A stretch of 64,000 nt of DNA from CAYSAQ01 sp964429235 (GTDB taxonomy: Bacteria > Margulisbacteria > Riflemargulisbacteria > GWF2-35-9 > DYQY01). The DNA is taken from NCBI GenBank assembly GCA_964429235.1, contig CAYSAQ010000008.1:14278-78277 (forward strand), written 5' to 3'. The position numbers were made by a program, and so were the translations under genes. Positions 39,111-47,163 of the stretch are shown one piece after another. The notes under the pieces are model-generated. The model was not told the DNA's origin, ran no database searches, and was given only the letters and a program-made list of their open reading frames with translations. How positions within the stretch are numbered: position 1 is the first letter of the stretch; every line of letters begins with the position of its first letter.

Positions 39111-40481
39111 TTAACTACCTCCAATAGTCAAACCAGCAATTTTCATTGTCGGCTGAGCATCAGATACTGGCACATGGTCGTACTTGCCACAAATACCTGG
39201 CATAAAAACCTTATCATTACCCACTAATTCAATATTATTAAGAACATCTAGTCCGTTTCCAATTAAACTTGCACCTCTTATAGGATTTCCGATTTCACCA
39301 TTTTCAATCTTATAACCTTCACTAATTTCAAAAACGAAATCTCCGTTAGTTATATTCACCTGGCCGCCCCCCATTTTCTTAACTAATACTCCATTTTGAA
39401 CAGTATCTACTATTTCCTCAGCTAACATATTCCTATCCTCAATAAAAGTATTACTCATTCTTGGCACTGGCTTACTACGAAAAGACTCTCTTCTGCCATT
39501 ACCTGTCAGTTCTAAATCAAGCAATTTAGCACTTAACCTATCAGTCATATAACCTTTTAAGATACCGTCTTCAATTAGTACTGTCTTCTTAGCTGCAACT
39601 CCCTCATCATCATACGAATATGAGCCATATTCGCCAGGAACAGTAGCATCATCTACAACGGTAACTAATTCTGATGCAACTTTCTGCCCTATCTTATTAT
39701 TAAAATTTGATGTTCCTTTATAGATAAAATCTGCTTCTAATGAATGACCACATGCCTCATGAACCATTGTTCCACCAGCCTCACCCATTAATATAACTGG
39801 CATTTTACCTGTAGGAGCTGGCTCTGCTTTTAACATCAACAATGATCTTGCATAAACACTCTCTATAACTTCATCCATATCGAACCTAGACAATACATCT
39901 TCATCCCCGGTTACACCAGGCCCTTCATAAGCTGTCTGAACAACATTTCCGTCCTTAGCAACTATCTGAATTATATATCTGGAGTATCTTCTGCTATCAG
40001 CGAATGTTTCTCCTTCAGAAGTAAAAGTAACAACATTTTTTAATGAATTCAAATAACGCATAGTAACTTGCATTATTTTATTTGATCTCTTTTTTAACTT
40101 CTCACTACTAGCTATAAAGTTAGTAATAAGCTGTTCTCTATCTTTTAGTGATATCTGATCATATACATTTGTCTCTGCTGGTAAATATATTTTCTTACTA
40201 GGAATTTCTATATGGTTTCCTGAAGAAGGAATCTCTAATGCTATTTGATATAAAGATTCTGGACTTAAATCACTTGAAGAGGAACTAAAGGTTTTATCTC
40301 CCTTAATATATCTTAGATTAATCCCCTGCTCTGTGCCACTTTTAAGATGCTTAACCTTATTGTTCTCTATAGTGAAAGTAAATAAATCTTCATCCTGATA
40401 ATATATATCAGAATAATCACCATTCTTAGAAATTAATGTATCTAATAATTTGGAAACAGTTTCTGGAGCTAATCCATCCAC
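39111..40481 (-). CDS. tldD: TldD metalloprotease catalytic subunit
   Basis: A 456-residue protein with the zinc motif VHEACGHSLEADF (HExxxH) near residue 240. The family blocks SVYARSLLMLKAEPAPTGK, YSYDDEGVAAKKTVLIEDG and LTGNGRRESFRSKPVPRMSN are also present. It is the active half of the TldD-PmbA protease. It starts at a GTG one base after the fliE stop. Lying between fliE and pmbA, it is in an apparent operon with a flagellar gene, which is not its usual neighbourhood. Confidence 0.93.
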   Translation of the reverse strand: MDGLAPETVSKLLDTLISKNGDYSDIYYQDEDLFTFTIENNKVKHLKSGTEQGINLRYIKGDKTFSSSSSDLSPESLYQIALEIPSSGNHIEIPSKKIYLPAETNVYDQISLKDREQLITNFIASSEKLKKRSNKIMQVTMRYLNSLKNVVTFTSEGETFADSRRYSRYIIQIVAKDGNVVQTAYEGPGVTGDEDVLSRFDMDEVIESVYARSLLMLKAEPAPTGKMPVILMGEAGGTMVHEACGHSLEADFIYKGTSNFNNKIGQKVASELVTVVDDATVPGEYGSYSYDDEGVAAKKTVLIEDGILKGYMTDRLSAKLLDLELTGNGRRESFRSKPVPRMSNTFIEDRNMLAEEIVDTVQNGVLVKKMGGGQVNITNGDFVFEISEGYKIENGEIGNPIRGASLIGNGLDVLNNIELVGNDKVFMPGICGKYDHVPVSDAQPTMKIAGLTIGGS

Positions 40482-40482
40482 G

Positions 40483-40782
40483 CTATACTTGCATTCTCAA
40501 CATTTCTTGATAAGCTTCTATCACTTTATTTCTTACTTGCATTGTAAACTTCAAGGCCATGTTTGCTTCTTCTGCAGCAATCATTACTTCATGAAGCTCT
40601 CTGTTTCTTAGCACAGTGAAATCATACATATAATCATCAGCTTTATTAAGCATTGCATTTGTATCTTGAAAATTACTCTTTAGTATATTTGAAAACCCAC
40701 TATCTATCGAGGCATTAGTTTGAGATTCTGACAATGTCGATATCGTCCCAACCGAAAAGTTACTTATAGCAATGTCGTCCAT
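40483..40782 (-). CDS. fliE: flagellar hook-basal body protein FliE
   Basis: A 99-residue protein, the normal FliE length. The C-terminal half is diagnostic: ELHEVMIAAEEANMALKF followed by TMQVRNKVIEAYQEMLRMQV. FliE joins the MS ring to the rod and is exported by the flagellar type III apparatus. The N-terminal half is disordered and Ser-rich, as usual. It lies downstream of a small ribbon-helix-helix gene and upstream of tldD with a one-base gap. The usual fliF/fliG/flgB/flgC neighbours are absent. Confidence 0.9.
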   Translation of the reverse strand: MDDIAISNFSVGTISTLSESQTNASIDSGFSNILKSNFQDTNAMLNKADDYMYDFTVLRNRELHEVMIAAEEANMALKFTMQVRNKVIEAYQEMLRMQV

Positions 40783-40812
40783 TGTTTCCCCCTACTTTAA
40801 TTATATTTTTAA

Positions 40813-40983
40813 CTAAAGAAAACGCAAGCCTTTTTTGCCTACTTTTTTTCTCTCTAATTCTATCAAATTTCGCACATAAGCTGACATTGAAGCCTTATTT
40901 AAATAAGCCTGCAACCGAACAAATTCATATTCCGGACTTGAAACAGTCACGTTTATTGCGAGTCTTTCCTCTTTTTTAATCAT
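40813..40983 (-). CDS. small ribbon-helix-helix (CopG/Arc-type) protein, 56 aa
   Basis: The ATG at 40983 has GGAAGG six bases upstream, and the frame closes at TAG 40813-40815. The sequence starts MIKKEERLAINVTVSSPEYE, a basic head and one beta-strand. Two helices follow, the second SMSAYVRNLIELERKK, which is the layout of ribbon-helix-helix DNA-binding proteins. The gene lies 30 bases before fliE in the same direction, 36 bases after a perfect 22-base palindrome. It may repress its own transcription and that of fliE-tldD-pmbA. Alternatively it may be the antitoxin of a lost toxin-antitoxin pair; no toxin is seen. Confidence 0.65.
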   Translation of the reverse strand: MIKKEERLAINVTVSSPEYEFVRLQAYLNKASMSAYVRNLIELERKKVGKKGLRFL

Positions 40984-41019
40984 TCAGCGCCTTCCGGGAA
41001 TCCCTTATATAATAGGACA

Positions 41020-41041
41020 AGCAGGCAATTAATTGCCTGCT
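41020..41041. promoter_or_regulatory. perfect 22-base palindrome, candidate operator or terminator
   Basis: The half-site AGCAGGCAATT is followed directly by its exact reverse complement. On the minus strand a TATTATAT box follows within ten bases, then the ribbon-helix-helix gene. A dimeric regulator site is more likely than a terminator because no T-run follows the stem on the minus strand. The rest of the 41042-41240 gap is AT-rich with short repeats of CAACA and no gene. Confidence 0.5.
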
Positions 41042-41240
41042 CTCGGTTTCCCCAAACTCTTCCCCCTGCCAACGTTTAAACACTATTGTATTGTTGTAAT
41101 TCAATAATAATAAATTTAAACAACGTTGTCAAACAACACAGATAAATAAAAAGCTTGCAACATTACAATATCACAACACAACAACACTACCTGTAGCGTT
41201 TTATTGGCAAACATGAATCATTAAAGGATATATATCGTAG

Positions 41241-41591
41241 CTACTTTTTCTTATAAAAAGCAGAAATAAGGATAAACATATAAAACAGTAGTATAAAAGA
41301 AAAAACCACATAAGGATTAAAAACCGAACGGCTAAAGGATAGATATAAAACGCCACCAACTACAGCAAACCTCAAGTAATAGCTAATTATAACGTTGAAT
41401 GGATTTAGCTTCTCTCCAAACTTTATTAATATCTTAATCTGTATTCTATAATTAATCATCGCCGTCAAAGACCCTACGACACCACTCAACACCCAATCAC
41501 GCTTGAAGACTACAAGCGCCATAATCAATGCTAAATAAGATAATAAAGCGAACTTTTCAGTTGCTTTGGATTGAACTAACACTTCGTTCAT
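41241..41591 (-). CDS. atpI: AtpI-like ATP synthase accessory membrane protein (116 aa)
   Basis: Four hydrophobic helices in 116 residues (ALLSYLALIMALVVF, WVLSGVVGSLTAMI, YYLRFAVVGGVLYLSF, VVFSFILLFYMFILI). The polar pattern is typical of the poorly conserved ATP synthase subunit I. Its ATG overlaps the stop of the AtpZ-like gene upstream. AtpI helps assemble the c-ring. The expected downstream atpB/atpE genes are not here; the next genes are the ribbon-helix-helix gene and fliE. The assignment rests on topology and pairing with the AtpZ-like gene. Confidence 0.6.
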   Translation of the reverse strand: MNEVLVQSKATEKFALLSYLALIMALVVFKRDWVLSGVVGSLTAMINYRIQIKILIKFGEKLNPFNVIISYYLRFAVVGGVLYLSFSRSVFNPYVVFSFILLFYMFILISAFYKKK

Positions 41592-41833
41592 TGTATTTTA
41601 CTTATCTCCTTATATACGACATATCCGCCACCAACTACTCCAAAAATGATACCAATCAAAGTAAAAAGCATAGATGTGCCTAGCCATTCATCTATCTTCT
41701 TACCCACAAACATAAAAAACAATAATGAAAAGATTATCGTAAAACCTATTTGATATACTAATCCAAGCGCACGTCCTACGCTAAGGACTTCACTATCATC
41801 CTCATCTGTTTTTTTCTTATCAATTTCAATCAT
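41588..41833 (-). CDS. AtpZ/AtpI-type two-helix membrane protein (81 aa)
   Basis: A charged N-terminus (MIEIDKKKTDEDDSE) is followed by two helices. The conserved block GKKIDEWLGTSMLFTLIGII with VVGGGYVVYKEI is the pattern of AtpZ/AtpQ-type F0F1-ATPase accessory proteins. It starts one base after the FlgG-like gene and overlaps atpI by four bases. AtpZ with AtpI has been described as a small cation channel next to ATP synthase; here the pair is separated from the synthase. Confidence 0.7.
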   Translation of the reverse strand: MIEIDKKKTDEDDSEVLSVGRALGLVYQIGFTIIFSLLFFMFVGKKIDEWLGTSMLFTLIGIIFGVVGGGYVVYKEISKIQ

Positions 41834-41834
41834 A

Positions 41835-42605
41835 TTAGTTTTGATTCACCAATCCATTTACTGAATCCATCATTTTTAATCTTGTTTGGATTATTTGAGT
41901 ATTCGCATTATATACATTTTTATCAGCCATCTGAACCATTAGCTTATTATAATTCACATTAGAAGCCTCGTAAAAACCCTGTTTTATAGCATAGCTATCA
42001 GGAACATACATCTGCCCTTCATCTATTGAATTTAAATAAAAAACTACATTATTAAAAGATCTAAGTTTGCTATAATCAAAAACGTTTGCAATCTTCATTC
42101 TTGCAATCACATCTCCCTCATCACTATACATATAACCTTTATCATCTATCTCTATTTTTCCAGAAGACTCCGGAATCTCGATAACTGAATTATTTTCATC
42201 TAATAAATACAATCCGCCTGATAACGAAACAACTTCTAAATTGATATTCACTTGGAATCTACCATCTCTGGTAAAAAACATTCTTCCAGTTCTATCTGCT
42301 AAAACAAAAAACCCTTTTCCTTCAATGGCAGCATCTAGAGCCCTATTAGTCTCATATAATCCTCCTGACTTAAAAACATTTGTTTTTTTTGCCAAGATTC
42401 TTCCTGTCCCTGGGTCACTGTATGAAACAACCTTAACTTCTTTGTATCCCGGCGTTTTAACATTTACAGCATTTTCCATTAATGCTGATTGTTGCACTTC
42501 CAGCACTGACAAACCTTGCGTTGCAGTAAATATAGTAAAATCAACATCTTTAGCTATTAAAAACATGCTAAATACAAACACTAATAATAAAACTATTTTT
42601 TTCAC
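41835..42605 (-). CDS. FlgF/FlgG-like rod protein with an N-terminal Sec signal
   Basis: The core matches flagellar rod/hook proteins: QQSALMENAVNVKTPGYKEV (compare ANNLANVNTPGF), LDAAIEGKGFFVLADRTGRM and FFTRDGRF. The C-terminal helix is YNKLMVQMADKNVYNANTQI. The first 20 residues (MKKIVLLLVFVFSMFLIAKD) form a clear signal peptide or anchor. That is unexpected, because rod proteins are normally exported unprocessed by the flagellar type III system. The GTG start at 42605 overlaps the FlhB-like stop as GTGA, so the two are translated together. It may be a rod protein adapted to Sec export or a periplasmic paralogue. Confidence 0.85.
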   Translation of the reverse strand: MKKIVLLLVFVFSMFLIAKDVDFTIFTATQGLSVLEVQQSALMENAVNVKTPGYKEVKVVSYSDPGTGRILAKKTNVFKSGGLYETNRALDAAIEGKGFFVLADRTGRMFFTRDGRFQVNINLEVVSLSGGLYLLDENNSVIEIPESSGKIEIDDKGYMYSDEGDVIARMKIANVFDYSKLRSFNNVVFYLNSIDEGQMYVPDSYAIKQGFYEASNVNYNKLMVQMADKNVYNANTQIIQTRLKMMDSVNGLVNQN

Positions 42606-42937
42606 AATTTACCCTTTGCTAACTGAGACTTATTAATACTATCTATCTTACTCTTACCTTTTCTTTTTTGCTCTAATTTATATACAAAAGCCAAAACCTC
42701 AGCAACTACAGAATACATATCGGGAGGTATCTCTGTTTCCAACTCTAATGCTGCCAATAACTTAGCTAAAGAAGCATCTTGATATAAAGGTATTTCATTT
42801 TCCTCTGCTATCTTTATAATTTCTTCTGCAATACTCCCCTTACCTTTAGCAAGCAACATTGGTGCTGCATTATTATTAGCATCATACTTAATAGCTGCGG
42901 CAACTTTTATAGGTTTTTTCTCTTCTTCACTATTCAC
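42602..42937 (-). CDS. stand-alone FlhB C-terminal-domain protein (111 aa)
   Basis: The sequence AAAIKYDANNNAAPMLLAKG, EIIKIAEENEIPLYQDASLA and PPDMYSVVAEVLAFVYKLEQ matches the cytoplasmic C-terminal part of FlhB (FlhX/FhlB type). The membrane domain is absent, and so is the NPTH autocleavage loop. Such small FlhB-like proteins can replace the cleaved FlhB tail in substrate switching. It lies between a FliK-like gene and the FlgG-like gene, consistent with export control. The start is the GTG at 42937, lying within a run of 7-base repeats. Confidence 0.88.
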   Translation of the reverse strand: MNSEEEKKPIKVAAAIKYDANNNAAPMLLAKGKGSIAEEIIKIAEENEIPLYQDASLAKLLAALELETEIPPDMYSVVAEVLAFVYKLEQKRKGKSKIDSINKSQLAKGKL

Positions 42938-42951
42938 TGTTCACTACTCAC
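42924..42951. repeat. four 7-base tandem repeats over a start codon
   Basis: On the minus strand the units are GTGAGTA, GTGAACA, GTGAATA and GTGAAGA. The third unit carries the chosen GTG start of the FlhB-like gene. Gain or loss of units would shift the frame or the start-site spacing. Confidence 0.6.
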
Positions 42952-42962
42952 TTTTTACAAAT

Positions 42963-45179
42963 TTATGCTTCAGCACTAACCCTTCTTAATCCGTCTAAAT
43001 CCAATGTAGGCGATAATATCTTGCTGATATTAATTTTCTTAGTCTGTGACTGAAAACCTTGAACATTAAAATCTAGTACCTTCATCTGGTCTCTAAGCAT
43101 TGCGCCATTTGCGGCAATATATCTACGAGCATCTTCATTATCAGTATTAAACAAATACCAGATATCTTTTCCTGATATCTCCACAATAACAGCTACCTCT
43201 CCCATTGTATCTGTATCTGTCTTTAATATTATCTGTGTTTTCTCTGGATTCACAGGTGCATCCTTCTTTGTAGGATCACGCTTAACCAATATTTCAATAT
43301 CTCTTTTCTGGTCGCTAAAAGGATTTGGTATCATCCAATAAAAATATTTATCTGGCAAAGATGGATCATTATATTTAGACATCTTGCTTAGCACGCCCTG
43401 CGCAGTCATGTTGGCTACGCTCTCCTTTAATGATGCCTCTAATGCTTTTAAAGACTCCATAAGCTTCATGCCGTCCTCATCTAAATTTTGATTGGAAAGT
43501 TGTTTATATATACCTTTAATAAAAGCCTGCATAGCATTAAAATCCTGAGCCCAACTCATCGGCATATTCATAGGCATGTTTTGAAGTTGCATCATCATTT
43601 GTTGCAAGGAGAAAAGCTGATCTTGTGTTAATTTCCCACCGTCCATCATTTCTTGCAACATTGTAATATCTTGAGCTGACAGTAACCCTGGCTGCTCCAT
43701 TAACATTTGCAACACATCTGCCTGAGCTGGTGGCATTCCCCCTCCGGCAAGCAATTGCTGTAAATTATCAATATGCGAGCCATTCATCATTCCTAAGTTT
43801 GATAGAGTATTCAATAATGCCGCTTGCTGGTCAGCGGAAACACCTTGTGCCGACATCATATCCGACAATACTGCTAACTGATCGCTAGTCATAGTTTGCA
43901 TTGTATTACTCGCATTAGCTAAAGAAATATTTGTTTTTGGTGAAGACAGAGAATGTAAAGCATTGTTCAATGCCAGTCGCTGATCCATCATTAAGTTTGG
44001 ACTTTCTGCCATCATCTTATCCATTGCTGTCAAATTTGCTTCTGAATAATTACCAGACAAAACATCCCCCAGCAACATTCTATGCTCAGGGTTTATTGCA
44101 CTAGAATTCTGCATCTGCACTAATGATTGGCGCTGTTCTGTAGTTAATGTCGGTGGAGACTTAAATAATTGAGACAAAACATCTTTCTGACTAGCATTCA
44201 TTGAAGAATCTTTCTGTAATAATTGAGCTATATTATCTTTTATATTTGCAGGCATAACCTGTTTAGAAAGCAATAAATCTTGCATTGCTTTTGTTTGATC
44301 TTCTGTCATACCAATCGAACCACTCATCATTTGTTGAAGAGCTTCCTGCTGTGTATTTGATAATGGCGCATTTTTTGCTAAAGCACTATTAATCGCTGTT
44401 TGCTGTGTAGCTGATGAATTATTCGATAATTCTGAAAGAGCACCCTTTTGTGATGATGATAGAGAAATATTTTCTTTACTAAGAAAGTTATCTTTATTGC
44501 TCATCTGTTTGAGTCTTGAATCAAATTCAGACAATAGAGAAGATAAACTTGAAGTAACTCCTTGGTTTAATGCAGTTGGCGCTTGGCCTAATTGCTTTGA
44601 CACATTAGCTAGCTGTTGGCTTAAAGATTCCATCTGCTTAGCAGTGTTCATTTGTCCTGAAAAGAACTGATCTAATGCAGAAACAGCACTCTCATTAGTA
44701 GCAACTCCTTTTGTTAAAGCAGCAAAAGCTGCCTGTTGGATAGAACCACTAGAACCTTTGTTCTGCATTGCACTAAATAGCTGATCAAAATTCTCACTAC
44801 TTAGTTCTAACCCATGTTCTAACATTTTCATAGCAAGTTGTTGGTTGTCTGCAGAATCAGCCATGCCCATTGTCACCAACTGAGAGGATAAATCTTGAGC
44901 TGAAAGGCTTCGCATAACAGTACTCGAAGATGCTGCTGTAGCACTTGAAGCTGCTGCGCTAGCAGATGCCGCGGATGAAGCAGATGAGGAACTTGATGAT
45001 GAAGAAGCACTTGAAGCAGATGAGCTTGATGAACTACTAGAGCTGGAAGAACTACTAGAACTATCCTGTGACTCTTGTGATTCTGTAACAGTTTCAGTAG
45101 TTACTGGCTTAATAGTAGGCCAAATTATAGGGGCTCCTGGATGTATACCTCCACCAGAACCAGCACCAACAGTATCCAT
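42963..45179 (-). CDS. FliK-like protein with poly-Ser tract and repeat array (738 aa)
   Basis: The ATG at 45179 has GGAGG six bases upstream. Residues about 40-90 are almost only Ser and Ala. Residues about 95-560 are Gln/Met/Leu-rich imperfect repeats of roughly 20-25 residues, each built around an LTxDQxxAL-type helix followed by QMMxxG (for example LSNTQQEALQQMMSG). Residues about 620-735 resemble the FliK hook-length C-terminal domain: GEVAVIVEISGKDIWYLFNT, then EDARRYIAANGAMLRDQM. In flagella FliK measures the hook and triggers FlhB switching; the adjacent FlhB-tail gene supports this. The repeat region would act as the ruler, but its composition is unlike common FliK. Confidence 0.7.
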   Translation of the reverse strand: MDTVGAGSGGGIHPGAPIIWPTIKPVTTETVTESQESQDSSSSSSSSSSSSSSSASSASSSSSSSSASSAASASAAASSATAASSSTVMRSLSAQDLSSQLVTMGMADSADNQQLAMKMLEHGLELSSENFDQLFSAMQNKGSSGSIQQAAFAALTKGVATNESAVSALDQFFSGQMNTAKQMESLSQQLANVSKQLGQAPTALNQGVTSSLSSLLSEFDSRLKQMSNKDNFLSKENISLSSSQKGALSELSNNSSATQQTAINSALAKNAPLSNTQQEALQQMMSGSIGMTEDQTKAMQDLLLSKQVMPANIKDNIAQLLQKDSSMNASQKDVLSQLFKSPPTLTTEQRQSLVQMQNSSAINPEHRMLLGDVLSGNYSEANLTAMDKMMAESPNLMMDQRLALNNALHSLSSPKTNISLANASNTMQTMTSDQLAVLSDMMSAQGVSADQQAALLNTLSNLGMMNGSHIDNLQQLLAGGGMPPAQADVLQMLMEQPGLLSAQDITMLQEMMDGGKLTQDQLFSLQQMMMQLQNMPMNMPMSWAQDFNAMQAFIKGIYKQLSNQNLDEDGMKLMESLKALEASLKESVANMTAQGVLSKMSKYNDPSLPDKYFYWMIPNPFSDQKRDIEILVKRDPTKKDAPVNPEKTQIILKTDTDTMGEVAVIVEISGKDIWYLFNTDNEDARRYIAANGAMLRDQMKVLDFNVQGFQSQTKKINISKILSPTLDLDGLRRVSAEA

Positions 45180-45258
45180 TAACTACCTCCAATAAACGAA
45201 CTTTAAAACTATTATAGATTATACCAGTAAATTAGACACTTAATATAGGCAGAAGTTC

Positions 45259-45855
45259 CTAAAGCATTAATGAATCTAAGAAATTTCGAATAGCATCTGC
45301 GCCAATCTCTTTCAAAGAGAAAGAATCTCTATCCATAAGCCATTGTAACAATAACCCATCAACTAGAGAAATCAGCTGGATGCTTTTTGCTTGCGCATCT
45401 ATTTTGCGAAATACTCCGGAACTAACACCATCTTCTAACACACCAGCTATTAAAACTCTTAATGACTGATAAACATCTTTTATTTCTTGAGGATTTATCT
45501 TTGGATTTCTAACTAACTCTGTCCAAAAATCAAAATAAATATAATAGGTATCTGAATAACTCTCAATTGTAGCGAAATATTGATCATAAAAAGAAACTAT
45601 CTGATCATAAGGATCTTTAACTACACCTAAAACATCCTGTATCTGTGCTTCCAGCGTAGCAAACCACATCTTGAATATTTCTAAAAATAGCTCGTCCTTA
45701 CTTTCAAAATATTCATATAATGTCCCCTTTCCTACATCTGCAGAAATAGCGACATCATTCATTTTTGCTTCACGGAAAGAACACTTTGCGAATACGGGAA
45801 TTGCAGACCTTACAAGCATAGAACGCTTTTCCTGTTTATTAACAATCTTAGGCAA
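45259..45855 (-). CDS. TetR-family transcriptional regulator
   Basis: A 198-residue protein. The N-terminal helix-turn-helix is at residues about 9-55 (AIPVFAKCSFREAKMNDVAI, then VGKGTLYEYFESKDELFLEI, a classical TetR signature). A helical ligand domain follows. The start is TTG 45855, supported by AGGAGG five to six bases upstream. A small inverted repeat (AGTTT-AC-AAACT) in the leader could be its operator. It is transcribed toward the FliK-like gene with a 79-base gap. Confidence 0.88.
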   Translation of the reverse strand: MPKIVNKQEKRSMLVRSAIPVFAKCSFREAKMNDVAISADVGKGTLYEYFESKDELFLEIFKMWFATLEAQIQDVLGVVKDPYDQIVSFYDQYFATIESYSDTYYIYFDFWTELVRNPKINPQEIKDVYQSLRVLIAGVLEDGVSSGVFRKIDAQAKSIQLISLVDGLLLQWLMDRDSFSLKEIGADAIRNFLDSLML

Positions 45856-45928
45856 GATTCCCTCCTCTTTTTGGATGTAGCTACAGTTTACAAACTAAAT
45901 ACTTATCAGTCAATAAAAACGGAGAATA

Positions 45929-45960
45929 AAAAAAGGACAGGCTAAACCTGTCCTTTTAAA
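45929..45960 (-). terminator. rho-independent terminator after rpmB
   Basis: Arms AAAAGGACAGG and CCTGTCCTTTT flank a CTAAA loop, and on the minus strand the stem is followed by a run of T. It lies 20 bases after the rpmB stop. The symmetry of A and T runs would allow weak function in both directions. Confidence 0.85.
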
Positions 45961-45980
45961 AATTAATTTAGACTAAAAAA

Positions 45981-46154
45981 CTAAGCGTTTTTTGCCATTG
46001 TTCTAATACAAGAAGTACAAACCTGTGACTTCTTACCACTTAATACTTTTACTTGTAAATTTGGTAAAAACCTTCTCTTTGTTCTTCTTTTTGAGTGCGA
46101 AACATTATTCCCTGCCATAGGACCTTTTCCACAAACATCACACTTCTTAGACAT
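45981..46154 (-). CDS. rpmB: 50S ribosomal protein L28, 57 aa
   Basis: Translation of 46154 to 45981 gives MSKKCDVCGKGPMAGNNVSH onward, ending CTSCIRTMAKNA. This is L28 of the zinc-binding type, with two Cys-x2-Cys pairs (CDVC and CTSC). The blocks SKRRTKRRF and LPNLQVK are typical. It is a structural protein of the large ribosomal subunit. A strong terminator follows. Confidence 0.95.
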   Translation of the reverse strand: MSKKCDVCGKGPMAGNNVSHSKRRTKRRFLPNLQVKVLSGKKSQVCTSCIRTMAKNA

Positions 46155-46248
46155 ATCTACATCACCTTCTACTTTTTAATCTTCTTTTTGAACCAGTATA
46201 CTTTATCATAAATGAATACATGTAACAAGCCAGAAATTTCAACAAATA

Positions 46249-47163
46249 CTAAGCTTTAAAGAATACTGAACCATCATGATTTTCTTTTATAACCTTTCCT
46301 TCAGACTCCAAACTAGTTAACATTTTCCGAAGCTCTGCTGGCTTCACATTAAAAGCTGCAATCAGCTCTTCAAAAACAGCAGGGCGTCTTAGCAAATAAC
46401 TAATCAATCTTTCGTCCGAAACAACAGCAAACTCACTCACTTTAGACGGTGCTCCTATAATTTCAACATTCCCAGAAAATAAACTATTAGCGATTAATCT
46501 CAACTCTTCAAAGCTTAAGGATGCTGCCTCCTTATAGGCTGGCGCTCTAACAACTGTATTCAACTGCACTTTATCAGGATCAATCATCTTTACTACTTTA
46601 TCTAGTTCCAATATATCGAAGCTACTATCATTTATGCCTTTCACTAGAAGAACTTCCAGCCACATTTTGCCAGAAAACTCAGATTTAAACTTAATCAAAC
46701 CTTCTATAACATCCTTAATTAAAACTCCAGCTATTGGTCGATTAACCTTTTCAAAAGATTCTTGATTAACTGAATCTAAAGAGGGAACTATTAAATCTAA
46801 TCCTAACAATTCTTTCCGAACATCTTCATGTCTTAAAAGTAATGAATTTGTAAGCATGACAATCGGGTAAGAAAACTCCGACTTCAACCTTCTTATTATC
46901 TTATCCAGGTCTTTATGCAATGTCGGTTCGCCTGCGCCTGTAAGCGTTATATAGTCTATATCCCCTTGTACATTACGAATCTCATCAACAAGATCTTCAA
47001 TATTAATATGCTCAATTCTGTCCTCATCATGCATATCTGTAGGACATACTTCACAGTAAATACAATCTAAATTACATTTCTTTTTAGGAACAAGGTCTAC
47101 CCCTAGTGACAAACCTAATCTTCTTGAAATAACTGGACCAAAAGTTATTTTTTTCTTAGACAT
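46249..47163 (-). CDS. radical SAM protein with C-terminal winged helix (304 aa)
   Basis: The N-terminus FGPVISRRLGLSLGVDLVPK followed by CNLDCIYC (Cys-x3-Cys-x2-Cys) and LTGAGEPTLHKDL identifies the radical SAM family often annotated as wybutosine-synthesis-like proteins. Residues about 235-304 form a small winged-helix-like domain (LISYLLRRPAVFEELIAAFN, then LRKMLTSLESEGKV). The substrate is unknown. Start and stop overlap rluB by one base, so it belongs to a trpS-rluB-radical SAM unit. Confidence 0.85.
   Translation of the reverse strand: MSKKKITFGPVISRRLGLSLGVDLVPKKKCNLDCIYCEVCPTDMHDEDRIEHINIEDLVDEIRNVQGDIDYITLTGAGEPTLHKDLDKIIRRLKSEFSYPIVMLTNSLLLRHEDVRKELLGLDLIVPSLDSVNQESFEKVNRPIAGVLIKDVIEGLIKFKSEFSGKMWLEVLLVKGINDSSFDILELDKVVKMIDPDKVQLNTVVRAPAYKEAASLSFEELRLIANSLFSGNVEIIGAPSKVSEFAVVSDERLISYLLRRPAVFEELIAAFNVKPAELRKMLTSLESEGKVIKENHDGSVFFKA

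Noticed and set aside
40782..40979. Plus-strand 65-codon open frame
   Set aside because: It overlaps the better-supported minus-strand RHH gene, lacks a ribosome-binding site and has no recognisable protein pattern.
42963..45179. Serine-rich adhesin or T3SS effector identity for the poly-Ser protein
   Set aside because: The C-terminal domain and the FlhB-tail neighbour fit a FliK-like protein better; there is no signal peptide or cell-wall anchor.
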